From Micromonospora luteifusca (GTDB lineage: Bacteria; Actinomycetota; Actinomycetes; Mycobacteriales; Micromonosporaceae): a stretch of 64,000 nucleotides of DNA. Position numbers and translations under genes: made by a program. Location of the stretch: contig NZ_JAFBBP010000001.1 of assembly GCF_016907275.1 (NCBI RefSeq), positions 1,783,501-1,847,500 on the forward strand, given 5' to 3'. Below the pieces are notes generated by a model. It searched no databases. It saw only the letters and a list, made by a program, of their open reading frames with translations, and had not been told where the DNA came from. The number at the start of each line of letters is the position of its first letter. Within the stretch, counting starts at the first letter, position 1. Below are positions 1-10,209 of this stretch, piece after piece.

Positions 1-501
1 GAGCGCGTCCACACAGGTAGGAGCCCATCTCGTCGCCCCTTTTCAGCCCACGACGACGCCCCAAAAAAATCCGCCGCCGCGGTCACGCCACCGCCCTCAG
101 CAGCCAGCCTGCACCCATGACGGGCCGACCGGCCGGCCGAGGCAGACGCGCCGAGGGGACCAGTCGAGGCAGCCCGACCGAAGCAGACCGACCGAGCAAA
201 CGGGCGCCGAGGAGACCCGCCGAGAGGGCCGACCACCGGGTGCCGGGCCACACGGACCACCTGACCGCACAGATCGACCGCACGGAAGGCAACGGCACCA
301 ACGGACGACACCGAAGGGCGGCCACACCAACAGACGGCCACACCAACAGGGGCGGCCACACACCAACAGACGGCCGCGCCAACGGGGCGACCGCACCAAC
401 GGGGCGACCACACCAACAGACGGCCACACCAACAGGGGCGGCCACACACCAACAGACGGCCGCGCCAATGGGACGGCCGCGCCGAAGGGCAGTGGGCGGA
501 G
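1..501. other. Gene-free stretch upstream window edge to lepA stop
   Basis: No convincing gene lies here. Long open frames exist on both strands, but they arise from a repetitive composition with few stop codons: they encode low-complexity Arg/Pro/Thr-rich strings and have no usable ribosome binding site. The right half is built from degenerate CACCAACAG/CGGCC repeats, annotated separately. The start of the next gene upstream lies outside the window. Confidence 0.7.
322..468. repeat. 61-bp exact direct repeat within a CACCAACAG-rich tract
   Basis: The 61 bases at 322-382 recur exactly at 408-468, a period of 86 bases. The whole tract consists of shorter CACACCAACAGACGG-like and GCGCCAACGGGG-like units. 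It lies just downstream of the lepA stop. Slippage or unequal exchange is the simplest explanation. No transcription or protein function can be read from it. Confidence 0.85.
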
Positions 502-2379
<1,878 letters not shown>

Positions 2380-2493
2380 AGCGGTCCGTTCTGGTCGGCT
2401 GACGTGAACAGGCCGGCGCGCCGCCGACCCCCTCTATGTTCCCACGCCGCCGGGGTGCGCCCGCTGCGCGGGCGACGGATCGACCCGCGGCCC

Positions 2494-3030
2494 TCACTCC
2501 ACCGGCGGCTCGACGAAGAGCGCGGCGAGTCGCGGCAGCCGACGACGCGCCTCCTCCTCGTCGTCGAAATCCCAGAAGTCGTTGAGGTCCGGCGTGCGCA
2601 CCGGGTCGCGGTCCGCCGGCAGTTCGGTCGCGGTGGCCTTGCGGTACGCGTCCCAGGGCACCGACAACATCTGCTCGGCGGAGAACTCCTCGCCGCTGAG
2701 CGAGGCCGCCCGCACCTGGGGCAACTCGGCCAGGGAGTCCGGTTCCGCGACCGCGCGGGCGAAGACCGCCCGTCCCTGGGTCATCAGCCAGCCCCGGAAG
2801 TGCTCGAAGCCGTCGGCCGAGGCGCCACCGTTGATCAGGTACGCCGCACCCCAGAGGTCCGCCTTGTGCGAGGCGGCCAGCACCCGTGTCTGATGACGGG
2901 CGTACCCGATGATGTCCTCCGGGTCGCGCTCGGCGAGCAGCGCGACGGCCCGCGCGGCGACCGGGCCGGGCTCACCCCCGCCGCCGGCCCGAGCCTGGTC
3001 GATCAGCTGCCAGAAGTCCTCGGTCCTCAT
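2494..3030 (-). CDS. DUF4240 domain-containing protein
   Basis: This 178-residue acidic soluble protein begins MRTEDFWQLIDQAR, the characteristic N-terminus of the DUF4240 family, whose members occur widely in actinobacteria without known activity. It is rich in Trp and acidic residues (DFWDFDDEEEARRR near the C-terminus), with no signal peptide or membrane segment. It lies 114 bases upstream of lepA on the same strand and could be cotranscribed with it. Its 5' end faces a divergent phosphotransferase-like gene. Assignment rests on family memory of the N-terminal motif; the function is unknown. Confidence 0.8.
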   Translation of the reverse strand: MRTEDFWQLIDQARAGGGGEPGPVAARAVALLAERDPEDIIGYARHQTRVLAASHKADLWGAAYLINGGASADGFEHFRGWLMTQGRAVFARAVAEPDSLAELPQVRAASLSGEEFSAEQMLSVPWDAYRKATATELPADRDPVRTPDLNDFWDFDDEEEARRRLPRLAALFVEPPVE

Positions 3031-3091
3031 GGGTTGGCAGTCTGGCAGTGTCGCCGTGCGTCGCGCACGTACCCCGGGGCAGCATGGTGGG

Positions 3092-4078
3092 GTGTCTCCT
3101 CCCCCGCTGCCGCCGGTGCCCTACCACGCGAGCGCGCTGCGCCCGTCGTGGCCGACGTTGCCGGCGGCGCTGCGGGCCGCGGTCGGCGAACGGCTCGGTG
3201 CGCCGGTGGTCACCGCCCGGGTCGCGGGCGCGGGGTTCACCCGGGGGTTCGCCGCCGTGCTCGAGACGGCCGACGGCGGCCGGGCCTTCGTCAAGGCGGC
3301 ACCCGCCGTCGAGCAACCGCATCTGGTCGACTGGTACGCCCGAGAGGCCGCGATCCTGGACCGGCTGCCGGTGGCCCTGCCGGCGCCCCGCCCCCGGTGG
3401 ACCCTTTACGAGGCCGGCTGGTTCGTGCTCTGCACCGACGCCGTCGACGGCCACACCCCGCGCCTGCCCTGGGTGGCCGGCGAGTTGGACGCCACCCTCA
3501 CCGGGTGCGCGGAGGTCGCCGCCGCCCTGGCCGACCCGCCGGCGGAGCTGACCGCGCTGGGTCTGCCGCACCTGGCCGACCTGGCCCGCTCGGACATCCT
3601 GTGGTGGGAGGAGGTCGCCGCGGGTCGCGAGCCGACCCCACCGCTGCCGCCACCGGCACTGGGCCGGCTGCCCGAGCTGGTGGCGCTGGAGTCGCGCCTC
3701 CCCCGGTACGCCGCCGGGGTGACCGGCCTGATCCACGGCGACCTGCGGGTCGACAACGTGCTGATCGACGCGGACGGCCGAGCCTGGTTCTGCGACTGGA
3801 CCTGGGTCTGCTCCGGGCCGGCCTGGTTCGATCTGGCCGGCCTGCTGCTCACCGCGTACGCCAGCGGACTGGACGCGGACCGGCTCTTCGCCGCGCACCC
3901 GGCGACCGCGGGAGCACCCCCCGACGCGCTGGACGCGACCCTGGCCGCGTTGGCGGGCTACTACCTCACTGGGGCCGCGGCGGCACCGCCGACCGCCTCG
4001 CCGCACCTGCCCGCCCACCAGCGCTGGAGCGGTGAGCAGGCACTCGACTGGCTGGCTCGCCGGCAGGGCTGGGGGTAA
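3092..4078 (+). CDS. Aminoglycoside phosphotransferase (APH) family kinase-like protein
   Basis: The 328-residue protein has the APH/choline-kinase fold motifs: the Brenner-type catalytic loop HGDLRVDN near residue 214 and the metal-binding Asp in WFCDWTW near residue 233. Members phosphorylate small molecules such as aminoglycosides, choline, homoserine or hydroxyurea. The substrate cannot be told from sequence, and resistance should not be assumed. I chose GTG at 3092 because the longer open frame runs into the divergent DUF4240 gene; GTG at 3116 is an alternative. It is monocistronic, with rpsT following after its own promoter. Confidence 0.85.
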   Translation: MSPPPLPPVPYHASALRPSWPTLPAALRAAVGERLGAPVVTARVAGAGFTRGFAAVLETADGGRAFVKAAPAVEQPHLVDWYAREAAILDRLPVALPAPRPRWTLYEAGWFVLCTDAVDGHTPRLPWVAGELDATLTGCAEVAAALADPPAELTALGLPHLADLARSDILWWEEVAAGREPTPPLPPPALGRLPELVALESRLPRYAAGVTGLIHGDLRVDNVLIDADGRAWFCDWTWVCSGPAWFDLAGLLLTAYASGLDADRLFAAHPATAGAPPDALDATLAALAGYYLTGAAAAPPTASPHLPAHQRWSGEQALDWLARRQGWG

Positions 4079-4150
4079 CCGGCGACCACGGCCGGGGGCG
4101 TAGTCTGGTCCCCGACGGGCCGGGTCCGTCCGCACGAAGGCCGAGCCGTT

Positions 4151-4179
4151 TTGGCTCGTCCCGGGCGACCTGGTAACCT
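4151..4179 (+). promoter_or_regulatory. Candidate housekeeping sigma promoter for rpsT
   Basis: A TTGGCT -35-like hexamer at 4151-4156 is followed after exactly 17 bases by TAACCT at 4174-4179. This is a good match to the principal-sigma promoter of actinobacteria. It implies a leader of roughly 75 bases before the rpsT GTG. Confidence 0.6.
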
Positions 4180-4260
4180 GGCTCTTCGCGCAGCGATGAC
4201 GCATGTTCGTCATCCCGCGCATAAGCTGACCAACCCGAGCTATCAAGACGAGGCTGTCGC

Positions 4261-4527
4261 GTGGCGAACATCAAGTCCCAGATCAAGCGCAACCGGCAGA
4301 ACGAGAAGGCCCGGCTGCGCAACAAGTCGGTCAAGTCGTCGCTGAAGACCGCCGTCCGGAAGTTCAACGAGGCTGTTGAGGCCGGTGACGCCGAGAAGGC
4401 CACCGCGCTCATGCAGGACGCCTCGCGCAAGCTGGACAAGGCCGTCAGCAAGGGCGTGATCCACTCCAACCAGGCCGCGAACCGCAAGTCCGCGATCGCG
4501 AAGCGCGTGGTGGCACTCTCCGCCTGA
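4261..4527 (+). CDS. rpsT: 30S ribosomal protein S20
   Basis: This 88-residue, strongly basic protein has the S20 N-terminus [22 protein letters not shown] and the C-terminal [17 protein letters not shown] segment. S20 binds 16S rRNA early in 30S assembly. It starts at GTG, as is common here, with a weak purine-rich stretch upstream. It is transcribed alone from the promoter at 4151-4179 and ends at the hairpin at 4552-4582. It lies convergent with a minus-strand membrane protein gene followed upstream by holA, a neighbourhood typical of actinobacteria. Confidence 0.98.
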   Translation: MANIKSQIKRNRQNEKARLRNKSVKSSLKTAVRKFNEAVEAGDAEKATALMQDASRKLDKAVSKGVIHSNQAANRKSAIAKRVVALSA

Positions 4528-4551
4528 CGATTTCACCGTCAGACTGATTTC

Positions 4552-4582
4552 GGAAAGCCCCGGACCTCGGTCCGGGGCTTCC
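4552..4582 (+). terminator. Intrinsic terminator downstream of rpsT
   Basis: Arms 4555-4566 and 4569-4580 form a perfect 12-bp stem (AAGCCCCGGACC) with a 2-base loop as drawn. The stem can extend at the base with one bulge. It lies 25 bases after the stop codon. There is only a weak T-run, as is usual in high-GC genomes. Confidence 0.85.
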
Positions 4583-4622
4583 GTGTGTCTACAGCCCAGT
4601 CGTTTGCCCGTGGTCCCGGTGC

Positions 4623-5045
4623 TCAGCCGGACGGGTCGGCGCGGCGGGTGGGTGGCGCCGGATCGGCGTTGATCACCACACCGGTGACACTGTGCGAGAT
4701 CCACTCCACCTGGGCTCGCCCGACCGCCGGCTCCATCTGCCGACGGAAACGGTCGCGTTCCTGCTCGGGCACGAGCGCGGCGGAACGGACCACGATCGCG
4801 GCCACCATGTCGTTGAGCTTGACCATCGCCGCCACCACTACCGGCAACACCAGGACCGCCCACCAGGTGACCAACTCGGCAAGGGCGAGCAGCACCGCCA
4901 GGGCGATGGTGCCCTCGAAGAAGAGGAAGCACAGCACGCCGCCGGGGTTGACGAACCGCAGACCGAGGAGTCGGGCATAGAGCGGTCGGTACCGCTCCTC
5001 GTCGACTGCGATGGTGGCCCACGCTGGGCGGTTCGCTCCCGTCAC
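4623..5045 (-). CDS. Hypothetical two-TM membrane protein coupled to holA
   Basis: The 140-residue protein has a polar N-terminus (MTGANRPAWATIAVDEERYR), two hydrophobic segments at about residues 35-57 and 62-82, and a soluble charged C-terminal half. I do not recognise a named family. The start is GTG at 5045, whose last two bases form part of the holA stop codon (GTGA overlap), so translation is probably coupled to holA. The long extension upstream in this frame overlaps holA and is not coding. Cotranscription with a replication gene may only reflect operon economy. Confidence 0.75.
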   Translation of the reverse strand: MTGANRPAWATIAVDEERYRPLYARLLGLRFVNPGGVLCFLFFEGTIALAVLLALAELVTWWAVLVLPVVVAAMVKLNDMVAAIVVRSAALVPEQERDRFRRQMEPAVGRAQVEWISHSVTGVVINADPAPPTRRADPSG

Positions 5046-6022
5046 CTGGTGCTGCCCTGCCGGGCCGCCGCGACCGAGAAGACCGCGCGCTCCAGGGCGT
5101 ACGCCCGGTCGTCGGAGCCACCCTTGACGGCCGCGTTGCACTCGGCGGCGACCTGCATGGCCCGGACCAGGCCCTCCGGCGTCCAACCCCGCCCCTGCCG
5201 CTGCGCCCGCTCGATCTTCCACGCCGGCATCCCCAGGGTGCTGGCGAGCTGGTACGGGCTGCCCCGCCCGGCCGACGCGACCCGGGCCACCGTGCGCACC
5301 CCGTCGGCCAGAGCGTCGGCGATGGGCACCGGGTCGACCCCGACGTGCAAGGCCCAGCGCAGCGCTTCCAGAGCCCCCGGCACGTCGCCGACCATGGTGG
5401 CGTCCGCCACCGTGAAGCCGGTCACCTCGACCCGACCCCGGTAGTAACGGGCGACGGTGTCGGCGCTGATCCGCCCGTCGGTGTCGGCGATCAACTGGGA
5501 GCACGCCGCAGCCAGCTCGCGCAGGTCGTTGCCGACCGCCGCGATGAGCGCCTCGGCGGCGTCGTCGGTGCACTTCCCGCCGGCTCGGCGGATCTCGTCG
5601 CGGACGAACGTCACCCGGTCACGGTGCCCCTTGAGCTTGGCCGCCGGCACGACCGTCGCGCCGGCCGCCCGCAGCCCGTCGGCGAACGCCTTGCCCTTGG
5701 CCCCGCCCAGGTGCAGCACCAGCAACTGGACGTCCGGGTCGGGGTTCTTCGCGTACGCCAGTAGCGCGGCGACCAGGTCCTTGCGGGCGTCCTGGCCGGA
5801 GCGCAGGATGAGCAGCCGCCGCCCCCCGAACAGCGAGGGGCTGAGCATCTCGGCAATCTCGCCGACGGTGAGCGCACTGGCCTGGTATTCGCGGACGTCC
5901 ACCTCAGCGTCGACGCTACGGACCTTCGCGACAGCTTCGGTGACCGCGCGCGTGGCGAGCAGCTCCTCGTCACCGAGGACGAGCAGAATGGGGGCGAGGC
6001 TGGCGGCGTTCACGCCGCCCAT
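5042..6022 (-). CDS. holA: DNA polymerase III subunit delta
   Basis: The 326-residue protein matches HolA in length and in the N-terminal pattern PILLVLGDEELLATRAV, followed by the LFGGRRLLILR region of the degenerate AAA+ fold. The delta subunit opens the beta clamp within the clamp loader. The upstream extension of this frame crosses the 43-bp tandem repeats and is spurious. I chose ATG 6022, a few codons before the conserved hydrophobic strand; GTG 6013 is an alternative. The stop overlaps the GTG of the next gene. The preceding comEA-comEC operon on the same strand matches the usual actinobacterial order comEA-comEC-holA. Confidence 0.93.
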   Translation of the reverse strand: MGGVNAASLAPILLVLGDEELLATRAVTEAVAKVRSVDAEVDVREYQASALTVGEIAEMLSPSLFGGRRLLILRSGQDARKDLVAALLAYAKNPDPDVQLLVLHLGGAKGKAFADGLRAAGATVVPAAKLKGHRDRVTFVRDEIRRAGGKCTDDAAEALIAAVGNDLRELAAACSQLIADTDGRISADTVARYYRGRVEVTGFTVADATMVGDVPGALEALRWALHVGVDPVPIADALADGVRTVARVASAGRGSPYQLASTLGMPAWKIERAQRQGRGWTPEGLVRAMQVAAECNAAVKGGSDDRAYALERAVFSVAAARQGSTR

Positions 6023-6761
6023 ATTCGCACGGCCCACCGCGGGATCGTGCCTGCTCATTCGCTGCCTGGTCGGCGCAGCCCGCACTAAGCGCAAAACCAG
6101 ACATATATCGCGATTCATTGCAAAATCCGCAATCCGGCTATTGAACGCGGCCTGCTGCGGGCTGGCCGACGCCCGTCCGGCCGCCTTCACAAGCCCCGCA
6201 ATCCCCCGACGATCCCGCAATCCCTGAGCGCCGCGATCCCCGCAAGAGCGCGCCCTCCGAGCCCGCGAGCCCCGCAATCCCCCCGAGCCCCGAAGTCCCG
6301 TCGCCCCACCAGGCCCGCAATCCCCCCGAGCCCCGAAGTCCCGTCGCCCCACCAGGCCCGCAATCCCCCCGAGCCCCGAAGTCCCGTCGCCCCACCAGGC
6401 CCGCCGTCCCACAAGCCCCGGGGTCCCGTCGCCCCACGAGGCCCGCCGTCCCGCGAGGCCCGCCGTCCCGCGAGGCCCGCAATCCCGCAATCCCGCGAGG
6501 CCCGCGCTTGATCCACACAAGGTCGGCGACATGGCGCTATCGAGCGCCGCTGATGCCCCGATATCGGCGATCTGGAGTCGATCAACTGGTGATCCGACAG
6601 GGCGGTGTGGGAATCCGCCCTCCTGGACTCGTGCCTACGGGACACAACGGTCGTAGTGGACGTCGAGCCCGGCATCGCGTGACAACGAGGGCGCAACCCC
6701 GTCCGGGCGAGGCGGGGAGCTTCACTGATCGGTGGGCCGGCCGCGCCGTGACGCCGGCGAC
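6023..6761. other. 739-base intergenic region between comEC and holA
   Basis: No gene is supported. The left part holds tandem repeats (separate entry). About 6023-6180 presumably contains the holA promoter and leader on the minus strand; it is relatively AT-rich around 6090-6130. The right part, 6510-6760, includes a GATATCGGCGATCTGGAG segment followed by TCGATCAACTGGTGATCC, which looks like part of a dispersed intergenic repeat. Open frames here have repetitive Gly/Arg/Pro composition. Confidence 0.65.
6273..6505. repeat. 43-bp tandem repeats with degenerate 17-bp subunits
   Basis: Three head-to-tail copies of a 43-bp unit start at 6273, 6316 and 6359, each beginning CGCAATCC and containing CGAAGTCCCGTCGCC. 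They are followed at 6402 by a diverged 42-bp copy and then by two copies of a 17-bp CGCCGTCCCGCGAGGCC unit and scraps. The unit length is not a multiple of three, so the array is not a coding repeat. It lies between comEC and holA. Confidence 0.9.
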
Positions 6762-9182
6762 TCAGGATTGTCGGCCCGGTGGGATTCCTCGCCGGACCAC
6801 GGCCAGGCCATCATCAATCCGGAGCGCCGCCAGGTCGCCGTCGGTGTCGGTGCGCAGCACCCGGGTGCCGCCCCTGCTCAGCCGGGCGAGCAGCCCCGGG
6901 TTGGGGTGGCCGTAGGTGTTGCCGCTGCCCACCGGCACGAGCGCCACCGCTGGCCGCACCGCGTCGAGGAAGCTCGGGTCCTGATACGCCGACCCGTGAT
7001 GCGCGACCTTCAACACGTCCGCCCGTAACTGGTCGGGCGTCGTCCGCGTCAGCAACGCGTGCTGCTCCTCGGTCTCGGCGTCCCCGGGCAGCAGGATCCG
7101 CACTCCGGCCACCGTGGCGCGCAACACCAGCGAGTTGTTGTTCGGGTCGGACCTGGTCCCCGCCAGCGGGTACGGCGGACCGAGCACCACCAGGTCGACG
7201 CCCCCGATCGGGTGGCGCGCACCGGCCACGGTGGTGAGCAGCGCAGCCCGCCCGGCGGTCGCCGCCGCCCGGACCAGGTCCCGGCCGCTCTCCGGGTCCG
7301 TCGAGGACGGCACCAGCACGGAGTCCACCCGTCGCCCCCGGAACACCCCGGCCACTCCACCCACGTGGTCGGCGTGGAAGTGGCTGACCACCAGCAGCGG
7401 CACCTCCCGTACGCCGAGCCGGCGCAGGCAGCCGTCCACCGCGCCCGGCTCCGGCCCGGCGTCCACCACCACCGCCCGGCCGGAGCCGACCGGCAGCACC
7501 AGGGCGTCGCCCTGGCCCACCGCGCAGGCCACCACCACCCAACCCGGTGGCGGCCAGCCGGCAGCCGCCAACCGAACCGGCAGGGCGCCCAGGACTGCGG
7601 CGACGCCGACAACTGCCACCAGTCGGCGCACGAGGGGCCGTCGCACCGCCACCAGGAGGGCGACCGTCAGGACGGTCAGCAGCAGTGCCCCCGGCACCCC
7701 GCCGGGCCACGGCAGAGTGCCGCCCGGCAGCCGGGCGCCCTGGCGGGCGATGACCACCAGCCACCAGGCCGGCCAACTCGCCAACCACGCGACGAACTCG
7801 GCGCCGGCCGGCCAGATCGGCGACACAATGGCCGCCAGCACGCCCAGCACGGTCGCCGGCGCGATGGCCGGCACCGCCAGCAGGTTGGCCGGCACCGCAA
7901 CCAGGCTGACCGTGCCGGAGATGCCGGCGACGACCGGCCCGCACGCCAACTGCGCCGCGGCCGGCACGGCCAGCGCCTCCGCCAGGCCGGGCGGTACGCC
8001 GCGCCGCCGCAGCCCGTCCCGCCAGCGCGGCGCGAGCAACAACAGGCCGCCGGTGGCCAGCACGGAGAGCGCGAACCCGGGATCTCCGGCCAGCTCGGGA
8101 TCGACCAGAACCAACACGGTGACGGCGGCGGCCAACGCGGGCAGCGCGGCCCGGGGACGACCGGCGGCAAGCGCGGCGAGCCCGATCGCCCCCATGGTCG
8201 CGGCCCGAACGACGCTCGGTGACGGGCGGACCAGGATGACGAAGCCCACCAGCGCCACTCCGCAGAGCCCGACGGCGAGCCACGGACCGGCTCGCGCCCA
8301 GCGAGCCAGCAACAACACCGCGCCAACCACAATCGCCACATTGCTCCCCGACACGGCATTGAGATGTGTCATCCCGGTGGCCCGGAAGTCCTCCTCAACG
8401 GCGGGTGGCAACCGACTGGTGTCTCCCACGACCAGCCCCGGCAGCAGCCCGCCCGGATCGTCGGGCAGCGGCGCGCAGGCCCGTTGCAGACCGGCACGCA
8501 GGGTGCCGGCGAGACGCTGCGCCCAGGACGACTCACCATGCCGCTCCGGCGGGTCGTTGGTGCTGAGCACCGCCGCGGTGAGATCACCACCGCGTGGGAC
8601 GCCCAGTCGCCCCTCGGTGCTGACGCGCTGCCCGGGCAGCAGCCCACGCCAGGCCGGGTCGGTGGCCAGGACGAGCAGCCGCACCGACGCGTGGATCCGG
8701 TGGCCGTCGGGGCCGGTGAGCCGGACCAGCTCGGTCGACACCAGCAGCATCCCCGGCCGCCCGGCTGAACGGATCGGGCGCGGATCGTCCCGGACCACCA
8801 CCTCAGCGGTGACCGGAACGCGCTGCTCGGCCAGGGCACGGATCGGCGGCGCGTCCCGAACGACGAGCCGGGCCGCCGTGGCCGCCGCACCGCAGACCAC
8901 GCCGAGGCCGACCGCGACGGCGATCCAGCCGACGCGGCGGACAGCAACTCGGGGGTTGCCGAGACGGCCGAGCAGGTGCAGCGCGCTGACCGTCGTCAGG
9001 ACGGCCACCGTCCCGGCCAGCAGCAGGATCGCGCGGGCGCCGAGATGCAGGCCGGCCAACGCGGTCAGCCACGCGGCCACCGCCAGCCCGGCCAGCCGCA
9101 GATCCGGCGGTGCGGGCTGAGCCTGGACGGCGTTCAAGCCGCCTGGCGGTGTTGTGCCATCGGCGACAGGGCGGGCGCTCAC
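6762..9182 (-). CDS. comEC: ComEC/Rec2 family DNA uptake channel protein
   Basis: The 806-residue protein has N-terminal membrane segments, a DUF4131-like region, the central competence domain with many transmembrane helices (around residues 230-520), and a C-terminal metallo-beta-lactamase domain with the metal motif SHFHADHVGG. ComEC forms the inner-membrane channel that passes single-stranded DNA during transformation; the MBL domain is thought to degrade the other strand. The GTG start at 9182 overlaps the comEA stop (GTGA), giving a coupled comEA-comEC operon. Actinobacteria commonly keep this pair although natural competence is rarely shown. The gene appears intact. Confidence 0.94.
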   Translation of the reverse strand: MSARPVADGTTPPGGLNAVQAQPAPPDLRLAGLAVAAWLTALAGLHLGARAILLLAGTVAVLTTVSALHLLGRLGNPRVAVRRVGWIAVAVGLGVVCGAAATAARLVVRDAPPIRALAEQRVPVTAEVVVRDDPRPIRSAGRPGMLLVSTELVRLTGPDGHRIHASVRLLVLATDPAWRGLLPGQRVSTEGRLGVPRGGDLTAAVLSTNDPPERHGESSWAQRLAGTLRAGLQRACAPLPDDPGGLLPGLVVGDTSRLPPAVEEDFRATGMTHLNAVSGSNVAIVVGAVLLLARWARAGPWLAVGLCGVALVGFVILVRPSPSVVRAATMGAIGLAALAAGRPRAALPALAAAVTVLVLVDPELAGDPGFALSVLATGGLLLLAPRWRDGLRRRGVPPGLAEALAVPAAAQLACGPVVAGISGTVSLVAVPANLLAVPAIAPATVLGVLAAIVSPIWPAGAEFVAWLASWPAWWLVVIARQGARLPGGTLPWPGGVPGALLLTVLTVALLVAVRRPLVRRLVAVVGVAAVLGALPVRLAAAGWPPPGWVVVACAVGQGDALVLPVGSGRAVVVDAGPEPGAVDGCLRRLGVREVPLLVVSHFHADHVGGVAGVFRGRRVDSVLVPSSTDPESGRDLVRAAATAGRAALLTTVAGARHPIGGVDLVVLGPPYPLAGTRSDPNNNSLVLRATVAGVRILLPGDAETEEQHALLTRTTPDQLRADVLKVAHHGSAYQDPSFLDAVRPAVALVPVGSGNTYGHPNPGLLARLSRGGTRVLRTDTDGDLAALRIDDGLAVVRRGIPPGRQS

Positions 9183-9997
9183 ACCGTCACCAGGTCCTTG
9201 AGCTGCTCATACCGTGCGTCGCCGATCCCGTCGACCTGACGCAGGTCGCCGACGGCCTTGAACCCGCCGTGCTGGTCCCGGTGGTCGAGGATGCGCTGGG
9301 CGAGCACCGGCCCTACCCCGGGCAGCGCGTCGAGCTGCGCCAGTGTGGCGGTGTTGAGATTCAGTGGACCGGTGGCCGAAGCCGCCCCGCCCGCCGCCGG
9401 TCCGCCCGGCGGCGGCGTCACCCCGACCACGATCAGCTCGCCGTCGGTGACCTTGCGGGCGGGGTTGAGCAGCGCCACGTCGACCCCGGGGAGCGGGCCG
9501 CCGGCCGCCTGTACCGCGTCGGCGAGGCGGGATCCGGCTGGCAGGCGCACCAAACCGGGTTTTCGGACCTTGCCCGCGACTGCCACCACCAACTCGCCGG
9601 AGCCGGACGCGCTGGGGTCAGCAAGGGGCGCGGCCGACGCGGTGTCGCTGACCAGCGGGGCGACCGGCTCCGACTGCGGCCGGGCCTGCCAGGCCCAACC
9701 TGCCGCACCCACGACCACCACCACGGCGACCACCGCCAACGCCCGCACACCACGCCGCCCGGGGTCGAACGCCCCCGGGCCGGGCAACCGCGTATCGGGC
9801 GGGACCGCGAGGGCGTCCGACGACGGCTCCGCGACCGGCGCGGTGGGCCGGGAGGACAGCGCGTCCGCAGGCACGCCGACCAGGGACGACGGGGATACGT
9901 CCGCGAGCGGCGCCTCCGGCCGGGGCGGCGGTGCGGCAGCCGCCTCCGTCAGCCGGCGCAGGCGCTGGCGTACCTCTGTCTCCTCGTCGTGCGACAC
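9179..9997 (-). CDS. comEA: ComEA family DNA-binding protein (SLBB + helix-hairpin-helix)
   Basis: The 272-residue protein has an acidic cytoplasmic N-terminus, one membrane anchor near residues 90-110 (VRALAVVAVVVVVGAAGW), an SLBB domain (VAGKVRKPGLVRLPAGS), and two helix-hairpin-helix motifs at the C-terminus (LNLNTATLAQLDALPGVG and VDGIGDARYEQLKDL). ComEA binds incoming double-stranded DNA at the outer membrane face and passes it to ComEC. Translation is coupled to comEC. The upstream region carries two DnaA boxes (10050-10077). Start 9997 gives a normal-length N-terminus. Confidence 0.93.
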   Translation of the reverse strand: MSHDEETEVRQRLRRLTEAAAAPPPRPEAPLADVSPSSLVGVPADALSSRPTAPVAEPSSDALAVPPDTRLPGPGAFDPGRRGVRALAVVAVVVVVGAAGWAWQARPQSEPVAPLVSDTASAAPLADPSASGSGELVVAVAGKVRKPGLVRLPAGSRLADAVQAAGGPLPGVDVALLNPARKVTDGELIVVGVTPPPGGPAAGGAASATGPLNLNTATLAQLDALPGVGPVLAQRILDHRDQHGGFKAVGDLRQVDGIGDARYEQLKDLVTV

Positions 9998-10049
9998 AGC
10001 GCGACGTTATGGCGGCGGCCGGGACGGTGGAGGGTGACGGGCGTCGTCC

Positions 10050-10077
10050 TGTGGACAACCACCGCCACTGTGGACAA
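10050..10077. promoter_or_regulatory. Pair of perfect DnaA boxes
   Basis: TGTGGACAA occurs at 10050-10058 and again at 10069-10077, in the same orientation 19 bases apart. The complement, TTGTCCACA, is the preferred DnaA box of high-GC actinobacteria. The pair lies about 53-80 bases upstream of comEA and 40-67 bases before the short ORF at 10117. No AT-rich unwinding element or dnaA/dnaN gene is nearby, so this looks like a regulatory or DnaA-titration site and not an origin. Confidence 0.6.
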
Positions 10078-10116
10078 CGCCCTGATCATGCCTCGGTCTG
10101 CTAGGAGGGGGTCGAA

Positions 10117-10209
10117 GTGCGGCACGTGGCCTGGGCAACCGGTCTGGTCGCGGACGCCCGCAGCGAGCGGACCACCCTCGCTGGTATGCCCGACTCCGCG
10201 CGCCCGTGA
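10117..10209 (+). CDS. Possible 30-residue small protein
   Basis: GTG at 10117 is preceded by AGGAGGGG at optimal distance, the strongest Shine-Dalgarno in this area. The ORF reads MRHVAWATGLVADARSERTT and ends ...AGMPDSARP. There is no membrane segment or known motif. It may be a real small peptide, or the surviving N-terminus of a decayed gene. The case rests only on the ribosome binding site and position. Confidence 0.35.
   Translation: MRHVAWATGLVADARSERTTLAGMPDSARP

Noticed and set aside
322..468. CRISPR array
   Set aside because: The repeats are contiguous and degenerate, have no unique spacers, and no cas gene is in the window.
3092..4078. Aminoglycoside resistance gene
   Set aside because: The APH fold covers many kinases. 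The motifs alone do not show an antibiotic substrate, and the context is housekeeping.
6273..6505. CRISPR array or coding repeat protein at the 43-bp repeats
   Set aside because: There are no spacers between units, and the 43-base period breaks any reading frame.
7114..9120. 668-codon plus-strand ORF opposite comEC
   Set aside because: Antisense shadow of a recognised gene; Ser/Thr/Arg-rich composition caused by high-GC codon bias, no domain, no ribosome binding site.
10050..10077. Replication origin
   Set aside because: Only two DnaA boxes, no AT-rich unwinding region, and no dnaA, dnaN or parA/B genes nearby.
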